The notes beneath the pieces are model-generated. The model was not told the origin of the DNA, did no database searches, and saw only the letters and a list, made by a program, of their open reading frames with translations. A program made the position numbers and the translations under genes. A DNA stretch of 64,000 nucleotides from Locusta migratoria. Lineage: Eukaryota > Arthropoda > Insecta > Orthoptera > Acrididae. Within the stretch, counting starts at the first letter, position 1; each line of letters starts with the position of its first letter. Positions 22,233 through 32,879 of this stretch are shown here, piece by piece. The stretch is from contig CM048744.1 in NCBI GenBank assembly GCA_026315105.1, forward strand, positions 369,976,159-370,040,158, given 5' to 3'.

Positions 22233-23639
22233 GAAACTTTGTATGTAAGAGAGTTTAGAAAGTGCTAGGCGCGCCTAGTCTGTATTCTGTCGTTGTTTCT
22301 TTCAAACACTGGGCGTTGAATGTCTCTGGGCGAGAAGTAGGTTTGCCAACTGCTGAGCAGAACCCTGTCTTAGCAAAGATTCCTAATTTAGCTTGCTCTT
22401 AACCTCCTCGGCTGGGAGTTGGTTAGGTTACCTGCCTGACAAACGGTGACGCTCTCTGGGCTCCCAACCACTACCCCTGCTCGGTAACGGCTAGGCAGTG
22501 GTCAAGAGAGCTATTCATTCGCTTCTTGGTTCCTGATAGGGTAAGTACCTCCGGGTTTGGTTCTGTTGTGGCCTAATGGCTCGACTTAGTTCAGGCTCCA
22601 TAGTCATACTTATGCCTTTTCGTGAGTTTAATTCTGGGAGTAGCAGCTACACTATGTGTAGTAGTGAGATTTTGCTTAATTTCGTACAGGATTACTAATT
22701 TTATGTCGATTTTTGCTGGAATCTGATCCGAAGCTCTGATGGTGTTTTGTTAGCATAGTTCTTGCACTTTATAACTTTTAAATCGTTTCTTCGCCTGTTT
22801 AAATGTGTTCAGTGCCTTTCGCATTCTTATCGTAGTTGAATTCAAATATTTTCAGGTACTTGCGATGCCTATACTGTTCGTTCTTTGTCGACAGAACACG
22901 TGAATGATATCAGACTAAGCCTTCAGCTTTTCCATCATTCAGTGCACATGAGTGGTTAATAATTGTATAGCTAATTTGCTAATGTGTCTCGTAGTGAGTG
23001 TAGTGTGATAATTTTTCCCCGAAAATTGTCCATTCTAACTTGTAATCTGTGTATTTGTAGGCCCACGTGTGCGCTGATTAGCGTGTTCCCTGTTGTGGTT
23101 ATCTTCTCCCTGTACTAAACGAACGCCAGAGCGACCGTTTTTACATATTATTTAATGAAATCTTGATTTAATGTATAGGGAAACTTTAACTTCCGTCTGT
23201 ACACCGCACTTTGTGGTCTTAAACCAAGCGCGTTTGTTTCTGATAGTTTATCATGAGCCTAAGCCACTAGCTTGACACGTTATGGAAGTGAAGTACTATT
23301 TCATTGTGCGCAAGTGAACCCTCGATCTGTATTCTCCACATTGCTTGGCTGTCGTCTTGGTGTATTGGTGTTGGGTGCTTGGTAAGTACCTGCATGGCTT
23401 GGCGTATGAATAGGTGTGTGAATGTGCTGCAATTCCACCGTTCTCCCCTATGAAACGTGATCGTAATTAACCTGTACTCAACTTTGCAGGTGGGCAATTT
23501 TAGGGCCATGTAATTGTGGATATTTTGAATATTTTGTAAGGTGTTTTTTTATTGTAATTTTAAAAAACGATCTTCCCCCATGTTATTCTTATTTTGAACA
23601 ATAAATTAATTTGTTAAACTATAATCTTTTTGCGCTAAT
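22233..23639. other. Non-coding stretch, nothing recognised
   Basis: Moderately AT-rich, no domain-bearing frame, no inverted ends or simple repeat worth reporting. Confidence 0.4.
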
Positions 23640-24794
23640 TTAAATTCTCCCCTCAGCATTTATTTTGGATTAACAGCATGCGAGTTTCAACCATCAAAAA
23701 GAAGTGAAAATAAAAACAAAATATTACTGTAGTACACAGTTTTCTAGGCATTCCTAAACCGAATGGACACAATATGTAATAAGTACACACCAAAATCATA
23801 AATGAAACTACATAAATTCTTCCTTGCAAATAATTCTTAGTAAATGAAAACAATTATAGACGTGAAGGAGCATTGTTATTTTTAAAATTCAAATGATACC
23901 CCAGAAAGAAACACTGTTTTCCTTTCCTTGGCATTGCACGGCATGGGGGATACAGCTAGTAAGAAAAAAATTTGTGTTGTACCTGGGTTAAATTTTACTT
24001 GCAGTGGCAGAGATTTAGTATGTTAACATTGGCAACGAAATATCATTAATTTACTGATCGGAACAACAATAATTATTTATTTCATTATCAACACAAAGAA
24101 TTATTCCCCTCAGTGTATGTGACTGATTTTTCAAAAGGGATTTAACGGCCTTTGCCAATATCAATACACTTCACCACTAATATAAGGAAAATCGTAGCCC
24201 TTGTTTACTGTATTACACCTTATTTATGTGAATAAAAACCACAGGATTGCCATCTATTAGTTATTTGCAAGTAGGTTAGAATACCTCCTTGGTTATTTTG
24301 TATACTATATAAGTAACAGAATCTCTACCAGATCTTTGCTATACTACCCAAATTCAAGCATATCATGCACTAGAAACTACAAATTACGATATCTTTTCTT
24401 CTCCTGATCTGATTTTGATGAAATGAAACTTATAAGTTGCCCCAAGGTACTCTCAGCTGATCTATGAAACCCCATGTAAGTTCGTATAGTACTCTTGGAG
24501 ATTTACTGTAGTACACCATACTTCAAATTACAATTTCTTTCCTTCCTTTGATCCGATTTTGATGAAACGAAGTCTATGTTACTCTCCAAACTATTCTCAA
24601 TTTACCTGTGGAAAAACAAGAAAGTTCGTATAGTATTTTTAGAGATTATCCTCAACAAATAGACATACATGATGACAGTTAAACAAATTATTAAATTATG
24701 ATATCTTTATTTTCTTTGATACGATTTTAAGTATTGAAGCAATACATAACCGCATGATATGCTCAATGTACGTGTGAAAACCCCATGAAAATTT

Positions 24795-25634
24795 ATCAAG
24801 AAAACAGTATATATTTGAAAACTTAATAAATCACAGAATAATGTAGATAGAGAGGTAAAAATTGACACACATGCTTGGAATGACATGGGGTTTAATTAGA
24901 ACAACAACAACAAAAAAGTTCATTTACCGTTATTGGGCCTTTTTTCTTCGAGGAACTGCCTCATTCTGGTTTTGTAACTGCTACCGCGATGGGTGAGAGG
25001 TACGCCGATATATTACAGAATCACATCATCCGCAACTTGGCTGATAAACACCCGCTGGAATGTACGATTTTTATGAAGGATGGCGCTCCACCCCATATTG
25101 CTAGATGCTTGAAAGATCTCTTGCGTGCATCATTTGGTGATGATTGTGTGTCCAGCAGCCACTTTCGTCATGCTTGGCCTCCCAGGTTCCCAGACCTCAG
25201 TCTGTGCGATTATTGGCTTTGTGGTTACCTGAAACCGCAAGTGTATCGTGATCGACCGATATCTCTGGGTATACTGAAAGACAACATCCGACGCCAATGC
25301 CTCACCATAACTCCGGACATGCTTTGCAGTGCTGTTCACAACATTATTACTCGATTACAGCTATTGTTGGGGTATGATTGTGAACATATTGATCATTTCC
25401 TGTAAAGAACATCATCTTTGTTTTGTCTTAATTTGTTGTGCTAATTATTGCTTTTCTGGTCAGATGAAGCGCCATCTGTCAGACATTTTTGGACTTAAGT
25501 TTTTCTTTTTTTTTTTTGTCTAATAAAGCCCCATGTCATACCAAGCACGTGTGTCAATTTTTACCTCACTATCTACATTATTACGTGATTTATTAAGTTT
25601 TTCAAATTGGTACTGACTATTTGATCACCCGGTA
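24795..25634 (+). mobile_element. Internally deleted mariner/Tc1-superfamily transposon
   Basis: Long imperfect inverted repeats bound it. The left side, about 24811-24900, includes GAGGTAAAAATTGACACACA and TGCTTGG.ATGACATGGGG; the right side at 25519-25634 carries the complement. The outermost 15 bp match better on the right (TTGATCACCCGG) than on the left. Between them only the C-terminal half of a transposase remains. The left inverted repeat runs directly into the middle of the transposase at about 24923, so the promoter, the DNA-binding domain and the first catalytic Asp are deleted. Confidence 0.8.
24923..25405 (+). pseudogene. Mariner-like transposase, C-terminal half
   Basis: The frame is open from the deletion junction (TVIGPFFFEEL) to the natural stop after CEHIDHFL. 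It has the second catalytic Asp in FMKDGAPPHIARC and the third in PPRFPDLSLCDYWLCGYL, with about 37 residues between. That spacing is longer than the 34 of classic mariner and suits a DD37D-type relative. The usual SPDLSPCDYWLWG reads FPDLSLCDYWLCG, so several conserved positions have drifted. The first Asp and the helix-turn-helix region are absent; the product cannot transpose DNA by itself. Confidence 0.8.
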
Positions 25635-26040
25635 GTTTTGGAGATAAACGTGTTCAACGAGACAGACGGACAAGACGGTTGTGATAAAAAATTTCAAATT
25701 ACGATTTTCTTTTTTTCCGTGGTCCGATTTTTATGAAACGAAGTCTATATGTTGTCCAAAGTTACGCTCAAGTTATCTGTGAAAACCCCATCCAAATACG
25801 TGAAGTAGTTTTTGAGATAGAGGTTTTTAATAGTTGAACAAACAAACACAGCTGTTACTGAAAACACTTAAAATTACGATATCTTTCTTTTTCGTGATCC
25901 GATTTTGATAAAATTATGCTTATATGTTGAGCAAAACTTTTCTCACTGTGAAAACCGCATGAAGATTCGTCTTGTAGTTTTGAAGATTTAAGAGAACAGC
26001 CACAGGCCTACATTAACAGATTTATTATTAGTACTAGCTT

Positions 26041-29000
26041 ATATGACCGTGCTTTGCAACGGTTCCGGACCTAGGTCAGCAAAATCAGAATCCTTCTTGG
26101 ATCGCTCTGTCAATAAACTTAGTTTTCCTAGCCAAAATGTCAAATTTAAGTAGAAGTCATTGTCGAAAACGCTGAATTTTCATAAAGTTTTTCATGCAAA
26201 AAGCGAAATTAATTTAAGTCCATACTCCGGAACGATGTAAATTTAATGTTACTTTGTGTTCATAAATTTAAGACTTCGGTGTGAAATTGTCTGTTTGGCG
26301 TAAACTTCTGAAAACAAGTCTATCGCTGAAATGAAGAATAGTAATAATAATAACAGCGCCATGTATTGGTTCTATGGTGTAGTACTAAACTGTAAGTGTA
26401 TGCTGAAGTATTAGTATGTTACAGTGTTGCACTGGGGAAAATGTAGTAATCTGTATGCAGTGCTCCCTATTATCGAAAACTCGACGAATGCTGAAAGTTT
26501 GATAATTATATGAACAGAGCAGTTCATGTCTGTATAAATAAGATGTCATGGTGGTGTCAATGTGCGATAAAATAAGTCTGGGTAATCGCTGAAGTAATGC
26601 CATCAGCTGATCGTCTGTATAGAATTTTCCATTGAATATAGTATTTCCAGTAAATTGTCTCGACGTGCTAGCAGCATCGGCCACTCTTTCACATTATACA
26701 TGTCCTCACGTCCTGCAGTGATTACTTCGTAAAGCACGAAATTGATATCGACCTTCTGCAATAGAACTATATATTCAGAACACTAAATACAATTTTCTCT
26801 GCAAAAGAAGATGTCTGTATCTATCTTAATGTAGTCCGCACCAAAAGTAAGTAATTTCAAATTTTAATATCAATATTGAACGGAACAATTATGAAAGCAG
26901 AGAGGTTTCTTATGAGTTTGTTGCTCACATTGATCTCTATACTCTCTGGATGTTGAACTTCAGTTTTCTTAGCGTGCCAGCCATAGATATTCATATTTAG
27001 TTTCTTGCCAAATTCAAACATGGCTGCTAAGAATCATTTAAAGAAAAAGAGAAGAAAATATGTTTCGATTCCGTTCCCATATCAGCCTACAACATCGAAT
27101 ATTGAATTAAATTCCTAGTCAAGAGGTAAGTAAGGAATTCTTTGTCACGTAATAACTGATGGTAACTCGTTTTCCAAATTTAAACATGGCGGACAATGTG
27201 AAATCATGTGCAAAACATATGAATGTGCAGGCACGCTGCAATTCAATGCTCAGGCACCATAGTTATACATCCAGTTTGTATAGAGATCACTGGTTGCTCA
27301 CGTGTGTATATTATCTCTAGTGGCATGCACAGAGCAGAAATATCTCTGGAGTGAGCATTCAAATGTGCAGAATAGTTTTCGTGTCCTGAACATTAGGATG
27401 GAAATGTCACTTAATAATGGGAAAAATATATGAATCGCTGACTTTATCTTGGTCCTTTTTTGTTCGGTTCAATTTACTGGCCATGACAGCATAAATTATT
27501 TATTTCATCATGAACATAAAGAATTATTCCACTCATTCTCGTGACTGACTTTTAAAAAAGCATTCAACGGCTCTTGCCAACATCAGCACACATCGCCACC
27601 GCCCTAAGTAAAATTCTACCCCTTTTTGTAGTGTATTACACTATAGTTATGAGAATGAAAAATAACACAGCAACGCCATAATTAGTTCTTTGGTAATGAA
27701 AAAAAACGCAGCAACGCCATAATTAGTTCTTTGGTGTACTATGTAATTAACGTTGTCCTTTCCTGTACTATGGCGTTTTCGATGCATTCCTAAAGAGAAC
27801 ACACTCAAAATGTAATGAGGATACACCGAAATCAAAAAGGGGACTACATAAATTCGATTTTTCTTGCAAAGAATTGTTATGTAAATTACAGTATCGATAG
27901 ACGCGAAGGAATGTCGTTCTGGTTTTAATTCAAATGTCCCCTGTCAAAAGAAGCAAAGATGCTTCGTGAAGCTGTGAATATACAAAGTGTAATAAGCAAC
28001 TCGCTGTTCAATATTCGTTTGTATTTGCAAAGATAAGATTGCGGCTCTTAATTCAAAATACTTCTGAGGGAATAAGCAATACACGATCATGTATTGTTTC
28101 TTTGCAGCACTACGAAACCAACAGCACCTTCAGTGATTCGTTGCTGTTCTATGGCATAATCATCGAAAAGAAATAAAAGATAAAAAAATTGAAAAATTCA
28201 GCAACGTCAACTATGAGTTTTTTGGTGCACTACGTAACTAACAGGGCCTCTGTTTGTTCTGTACTGTACTGTCTAGTTTTCTAGACATTACTAAACAGAA
28301 TGGACTCAAGATGTAATAAGTATGCCCCGTAATCAGAAAGGAAATTATACCTGTGGAAAGAAGCACTCTTTTCTTTGCATGGCATTGCAAGACAAGAAAG
28401 ATACAGCTAGTAAAAATGATTTTTTTGTGTCGTACCTGGGTTAAATTTTACTTGCAGAGACAGCGGTTTAATATGTTAACGTCGGTAACTAAATATTCGA
28501 TTTGGGGGGATCATTAATTTACTGATCGGAACAACATTATTTATTTCAGCATCAACACAAAGAATTATTCCCCTCATTGTACATGAGTGATTTTTCAAAA
28601 AGGATTCAACGGCCGTTGCCAACATCAATACACAACACCGCTGCCTTAAGGAAAATCGTAGCCCTTGTGTGAATGTATTAAACCTAAAAAATGCAACATC
28701 GCCATCTATTAGTTATTTGGTATACTATGTTATGAACAGCACCTCTATCGGATCTTTGTTTTACTACGCTGCAATTCAAGCACAGCGTACACCAGAAACT
28801 ACAAATTACGATATCTCTTCTTCCCCTGATCCGATTTTAGTGAAATGAAGCTTATATGTTGCCCCAAGGTACTCTCAGTTGACCTATGAAACACCACGAA
28901 AGTTCGTATAGCATTCTTGGTGATTTGCTGAACTACAACATACTTATAAGCATAATATAATTTACGATATCTTTTTTCCCCCTACTCTGATTTTGATAAA

Positions 29001-29115
29001 ACTATGCCTATATGTTGACCCAAGCTTTTCTCGTGTTTCCTGTGAAACCGCATGAAGATTCGTCCAATAGTTTTGAAGATTTAAGGGAACAGCGACAGGC
29101 CCACATTTACAGATT
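26041..29115 (+). repeat. Long unclassified dispersed repeat, most complete copy (about 3.1 kb)
   Basis: Starts TAGCTTATATGACCGTGCTT and ends ACAGATTTATTATTAGTGTA. The same end sequence precedes the start at 26040, so two copies sit head to tail. Internal structure: a unique left part (26041-27430), two related units of roughly 1 kb (from about 27470 and 28510), and two 160-bp units with the CGATTTTGATGAAA-type core (28800, 28985). A short 50-bp duplication lies at 27660-27740 (ACGCCATAATTAGTTCTTTG twice). There is no coding potential. The 365-bp MITE is inserted at 26928. The family is not identified; non-autonomous DNA element or satellite-derived unit are both possible. Confidence 0.65.
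26928..27292 (+). mobile_element. 365-bp hAT-like MITE, copy 2
   Basis: Exact 8-bp duplication GTTGCTCA at 26920-26927 and 27293-27300; ends CATTGATCTCTATAC and, on the minus strand, CAGTGATCTCTATAC (14 of 15 identical). Copy 1 of the host repeat (12540-12560) lacks the insertion, showing the empty site. The ORF present in copy 1 is interrupted here by a stop (AATTCCTAG, about 27117). Confidence 0.92.
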
Positions 29116-29782
29116 TATTATTAGTGTAGATAACTGTAAGTCTCATGACCATTTACATATGGCCATCAATGTAATTATCTGACAGGTTCTAAATCTGAGC
29201 AACATTCTCGCATCATGGATCCATGGAACAAGAAAATAAATAAATCAATTCAAATAAATAAATGCCAATAAAGTTTGCCTGCGCCTCAGCCCAGTGCCAG
29301 CTGTTGTCGCTACCTCTACCCCCAGAGCGCTAAGTATCAAAATGTAATTGAGCGAAATTTCGTTGCCAGTTAATTTCTTAATTTTCGTCAGTGCTTCTGT
29401 TTTTAAGAGGTCTCTTCTCACCTATTTGGCAGATTTCGTTCGTGCTACTGTTTTAAGAATTTATTCTCATGTATTTTCATAAATACCTATGTATAGTATT
29501 CGTCTGCTGCAAGCTACGTGATTTGTCGTATTGTCACTTCCTTATTTCGTGTTCTGCTTTAAGAAAGCTTACATTCCAGCAAGTTTGATAACAGTGTATT
29601 CCATAGATTTACATTTTTTTTAACTGTCGGACTCAGTTTCGTTGTTTTGACATTGTAGTTACCCCTGACCACAATTCAGTCAGCTGCCAGCCGCCTTTTT
29701 TAAAGTACTAAGCTAGTTAACAGTTGATTATTTAGTTTCCTACTTTCTACAGTTAATTGTATCGATAGGATGGATAGGATCT
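29116..29782. other. Non-coding stretch with an AAATAAATA-type tail
   Basis: A short-period A/T tail near 29230-29265 (AATAAATAAATCAATTC) looks like the 3' end of a retroelement. The rest is unassigned. Confidence 0.4.
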
Positions 29783-30139
29783 GTGCAAATGCAGGAGGAG
29801 TCGGCTGCGGTTCGCGAACAGCTGAGTGTGCTGTTGGCTACGGTTAGCCATCTTCAGGCTTCTTTCTCGGGGTGCGACGGTGGTGGGGAGTCTGGTGTGC
29901 CGAGTGGGACACCTCAGGTGTCTCATGCTTCGCCCTCTGTCCCTGCTACCGAGGCCCCTTCAGATGTACCGGACGTGGTCGGGCCACCCTCTCCACAAGG
30001 GGAGTGGAGCGTTGAAAGGCGTTCGCGTCGCTCAAGATGGAAGGCCAATGTGAAGCCCCCAATAACTAATAATCCCCTCCCCCCATGCACCTGCTCGGAC
30101 CCTGCTGAAGGAGTGTCCACCCGTCCACAAACAGGATGA
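29783..30139 (+). CDS. Hypothetical 118-codon ORF, possibly retroelement-derived
   Basis: The frame starts MQMQEESAAVREQLSVLLAT (an amphipathic, coiled-coil-like helix), then becomes Pro/Ser/Gly-rich, then basic (VERRSRRSRWKANVK). A coiled coil followed by a basic stretch is typical of retroelement ORF1/gag leaders, and the next sequence is LINE-derived, so that is my preferred reading. There is no zinc knuckle and no homolog I recognise. The composition is more GC-rich than its surroundings. Confidence 0.3.
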   Translation: MQMQEESAAVREQLSVLLATVSHLQASFSGCDGGGESGVPSGTPQVSHASPSVPATEAPSDVPDVVGPPSPQGEWSVERRSRRSRWKANVKPPITNNPLPPCTCSDPAEGVSTRPQTG

Positions 30140-30577
30140 ACGGATGTTCCTATTTTCTTATTCATTATCAGTCCTACTCCTGTGATACCTCCAACTGATT
30201 TTGTATTTATAATCCTGTGCTCACCTGACCAGAAAAATCCTGTTCATCCGGCCACCGAACTTCACTAATCCCCACTATAACTAACTTCAATATATCCGTT
30301 TCCATTTTTAAATTTTCTAATCTACCCGATTAAGGATCTAACATTCCACGCTCCGATCCGCAGAATGCCAGTATTGTCTTTCCTGATGACAACATCGTCC
30401 TGAGTAGTCCCTGCCTGGAGATCGAAATGGGGGACTATTTTACCTCTGGAATATTTTACCCAAGAGGATGCCATCATCCTATTTTCATACAGTAGAGCTG
30501 CTTGTCCTCGGGAAAAGTAATGGCTGTAGTTTCCCCTTGCTTTCAGCCGTTCGCAGTAAATGGATGGCAAAGCCACA
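30140..30577 (-). pseudogene. RTE-type LINE endonuclease start
   Basis: The minus strand reads ILRIGAWNVRSLIG, then (after a stop) a segment containing VGISEVRWP, the opening motifs of the apurinic-type endonuclease of RTE-like LINEs (W-N-V-R; S-E-x-R-W). Upstream in the same frame is a leader with YFSRGQAALLYEN and DLQAGTTQDDVVIRK. The fragment is cut near 30140, and no RT follows, so it is a truncated remnant. Confidence 0.65.
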
Positions 30578-30842
30578 TTAGCTGATGTTACAAGGGCAGC
30601 TCAGTCAATCATCCAGACTGTTGCTCCTGTAACTACTGATAAGGCTGCTACCCCTATGGATGGCTAAATCGAGGATATGCTTGGAAGGCCAAAAATTATA
30701 GTGTTGTTTCACTTCCCATCACTTTACCACACTAAGCTGACCAGATAGATACATTGTAAAGTTTTCTTTGGCCGTCAATAACATTTAGCGTTGTTGTTTC
30801 CTCAATTCAATTATTAAATTATTACTTTCTACATAACAGATC

Positions 30843-31046
30843 GCCGGCCGGGGTGGCCGAGGGGACTGAGGCGCTCCAGTCCCTGTCTGCATGGCCTCTA
30901 CAGTCGGAGGTTCGAATCCCCCCTCGGGCATGGATATTTGTGCCGTCCTTAGGATTAGCTAGTTCATAAAGTAGTTTGTAAGTTTAGGGACTGATGACCC
31001 CGTAGTTAAGTCCCATAGACTCTATAAACATTTGAACATTTTGAAA
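30843..31046 (+). mobile_element. SGRP1-like tRNA-derived SINE
   Basis: About 200 bp with box A (GTGGCCGAGGGGACTGAG) and box B (GGTTCGAATCC), ending CATTTGAACATTTTGAA. The duplication ATAACAGATCGCCG is present at 30833-30846 and 31047-31060; its last bases overlap the start of the SINE. Confidence 0.9.
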
Positions 31047-31060
31047 ATAACAGATCGCCG

Positions 31061-32879
31061 CTCTTCACCTCACTTTCAACATCGGGTATTGGGATAAGCA
31101 AATTGACGTGACGGACAGTGTGAATACAACTTGACGGCGTGTGCCGTGACGGGGTGTTGACGTGACGAACAGTGAATTGGCCTCAATTTGGTGGAAGTCA
31201 TTGATGTGCAATTACTAATTCAGAGATTTTCTTCCACAGTCGCGAACAGAGTGCTTGCTCTCAAAGACGAAAACCAGTGATCAATGACGAAAACATTTTG
31301 TTTCTCTTAAGTTGGTACTGTGTGCATCAACTGTGTCGTTGATTCTTTGTATTGGAAATAAGATGGCGTTTTGATGTGTGTGAAAAGTTGTGAAACTGGC
31401 TTATTAGTCCGGTTGCTAAAAGAATAGTGTTTCATGTTTTCATAAACGTCTTCGTGTGGATATAAGGTAAGAGAGTAAGGTTTTTTTTCTGACTTCTGTT
31501 TGGAGTTGGTGGTATCCGTACCATCAATCAACAATGGTGTTGAACATTGCTTAAAGTTACTTACCGAACAATTTTGTCAGGCTTAGTCATAATTTTTCGG
31601 AAAATTTTAATTCGAAGCCTCTATTTCAGTTCAATATCTGTAATAGATTTCTACGCCATTATGGCTCTGGACTTTGTTTACTTCAGATACTGTGACAGAA
31701 GTCGTATGTTGTACTATAATGTTTGTAAATAAACTGTTGACCTGAAATATAGGTAAAATTTTACAACGTTTCTCGCCGGGCTCCAGTGCTTATGTTGGAA
31801 TCAGATGAACAATGAAGTGTAGAATTGCGTTAATATTTTTCACGAGCTACAGGGTAAACGTTATTGCTGCTCGTTTCACTCGCAGCAAAGTTAATGCTGT
31901 ATATACTCTATGGTTGACAGGTTCTTGTGTATACCCTTGTCCCTCCAGGAAAAAAAATAATTTTCATTGTAATTGAAGTTGTCTGTCGTCCTCCTCTTGG
32001 AGTTAATGCAGCGAAAAGAAATATGTACACACATTTAACGAGGATAATTGAAGGCTATTTCGATAAAAGAGCAGATACATTAATTATAGCTACATAATTA
32101 GTAATTTTGCTTAGGCAAGCACAAAAAACATAGAATAATTATAGTCAAGGAGGTCTCATAAAATATTTACGTTAATCTTTGCTGCTCTTTGCCACACAAA
32201 TACATGTACAAGAAATGTTTTGTTCATTTTCCCCAACACCTCCCCCTAACCATGTCAATGTCAATGAAGTTTTGAATTATGTACTATATAGAATGAATGA
32301 AAACCATACATAATTTGAATCGTAAGGTACATGGAATTTATCAACATTCTTTGGGGGCCTGCAAAAATAACAAGCGAGAACACTTTGTCATTTTAGACAA
32401 CTTAAAATTGAAATTAGTTATGAGAACACTTTCTATACACTCTTAAAATTCCATGTATTCTCCTGATCGCCATTTCATACGACATATTCTTAAAATTGGT
32501 GTAAGAATCACTACATAATTTCAACAAAATTTTAAATCCAGTTTATAATTTTTTTTTTTTTTTTTGCTACTTTTAATATCACAGCTACTGAACAGTATCA
32601 AATATTTTGCTAAACTGCAGAGTTTGTTGTCCACATGTTGCAATGTTGGCAACACTACAGAATATGTATACATCACAGCAGTCAACTATAGTGCAGGTAG
32701 CATATTTTATTTATTTTATGATCTGTATGAAACAGTGATCATTTTAAGTGGAAGTTAGGTTAGTATGTGAGGATGCACAATGCCCAAATCTCTGGCTCAG
32801 AAACACTCAGATTATTGCTTTCCCATAGTCGCTCGCAGTGAAGTTGCCAACATACGCGCCATGCTAATAATATGGGGAG
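31061..32879. other. Non-coding stretch upstream of Prp8
   Basis: No domain-bearing frame. 31080-31470 is less AT-rich, has several GACGTGACG-type words and ends in an AAGGTAAGAGAG splice-donor-like site near 31465. That makes it a possible but unproven non-coding first exon or promoter region for a downstream gene. A 17-T run lies near 32550. Confidence 0.3.

Larger units (their letters stand above)
23640..26040 (+). repeat. Long unclassified dispersed repeat, partial copy with a mariner insertion
   Basis: This is the right-hand part of the same repeat as 26041-29115. Shared landmarks are CCTGGGTTAAATTTTACTTG (23984 and 28435), AATTTACTGATCGGAACAAC (24050 and 28515) and an end reading CAGATTTATTATTAGT (26020 and 29110). 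It includes several diverged units of about 160 bp, each with an ACGATATCTTT...CCGATTTTGATGAAA core (24390, 24535, 24700, 25700, 25875). A mariner-like element splits the series at about 24795-25634. The copy abuts the next one head to tail at 26040/26041. Confidence 0.65.
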
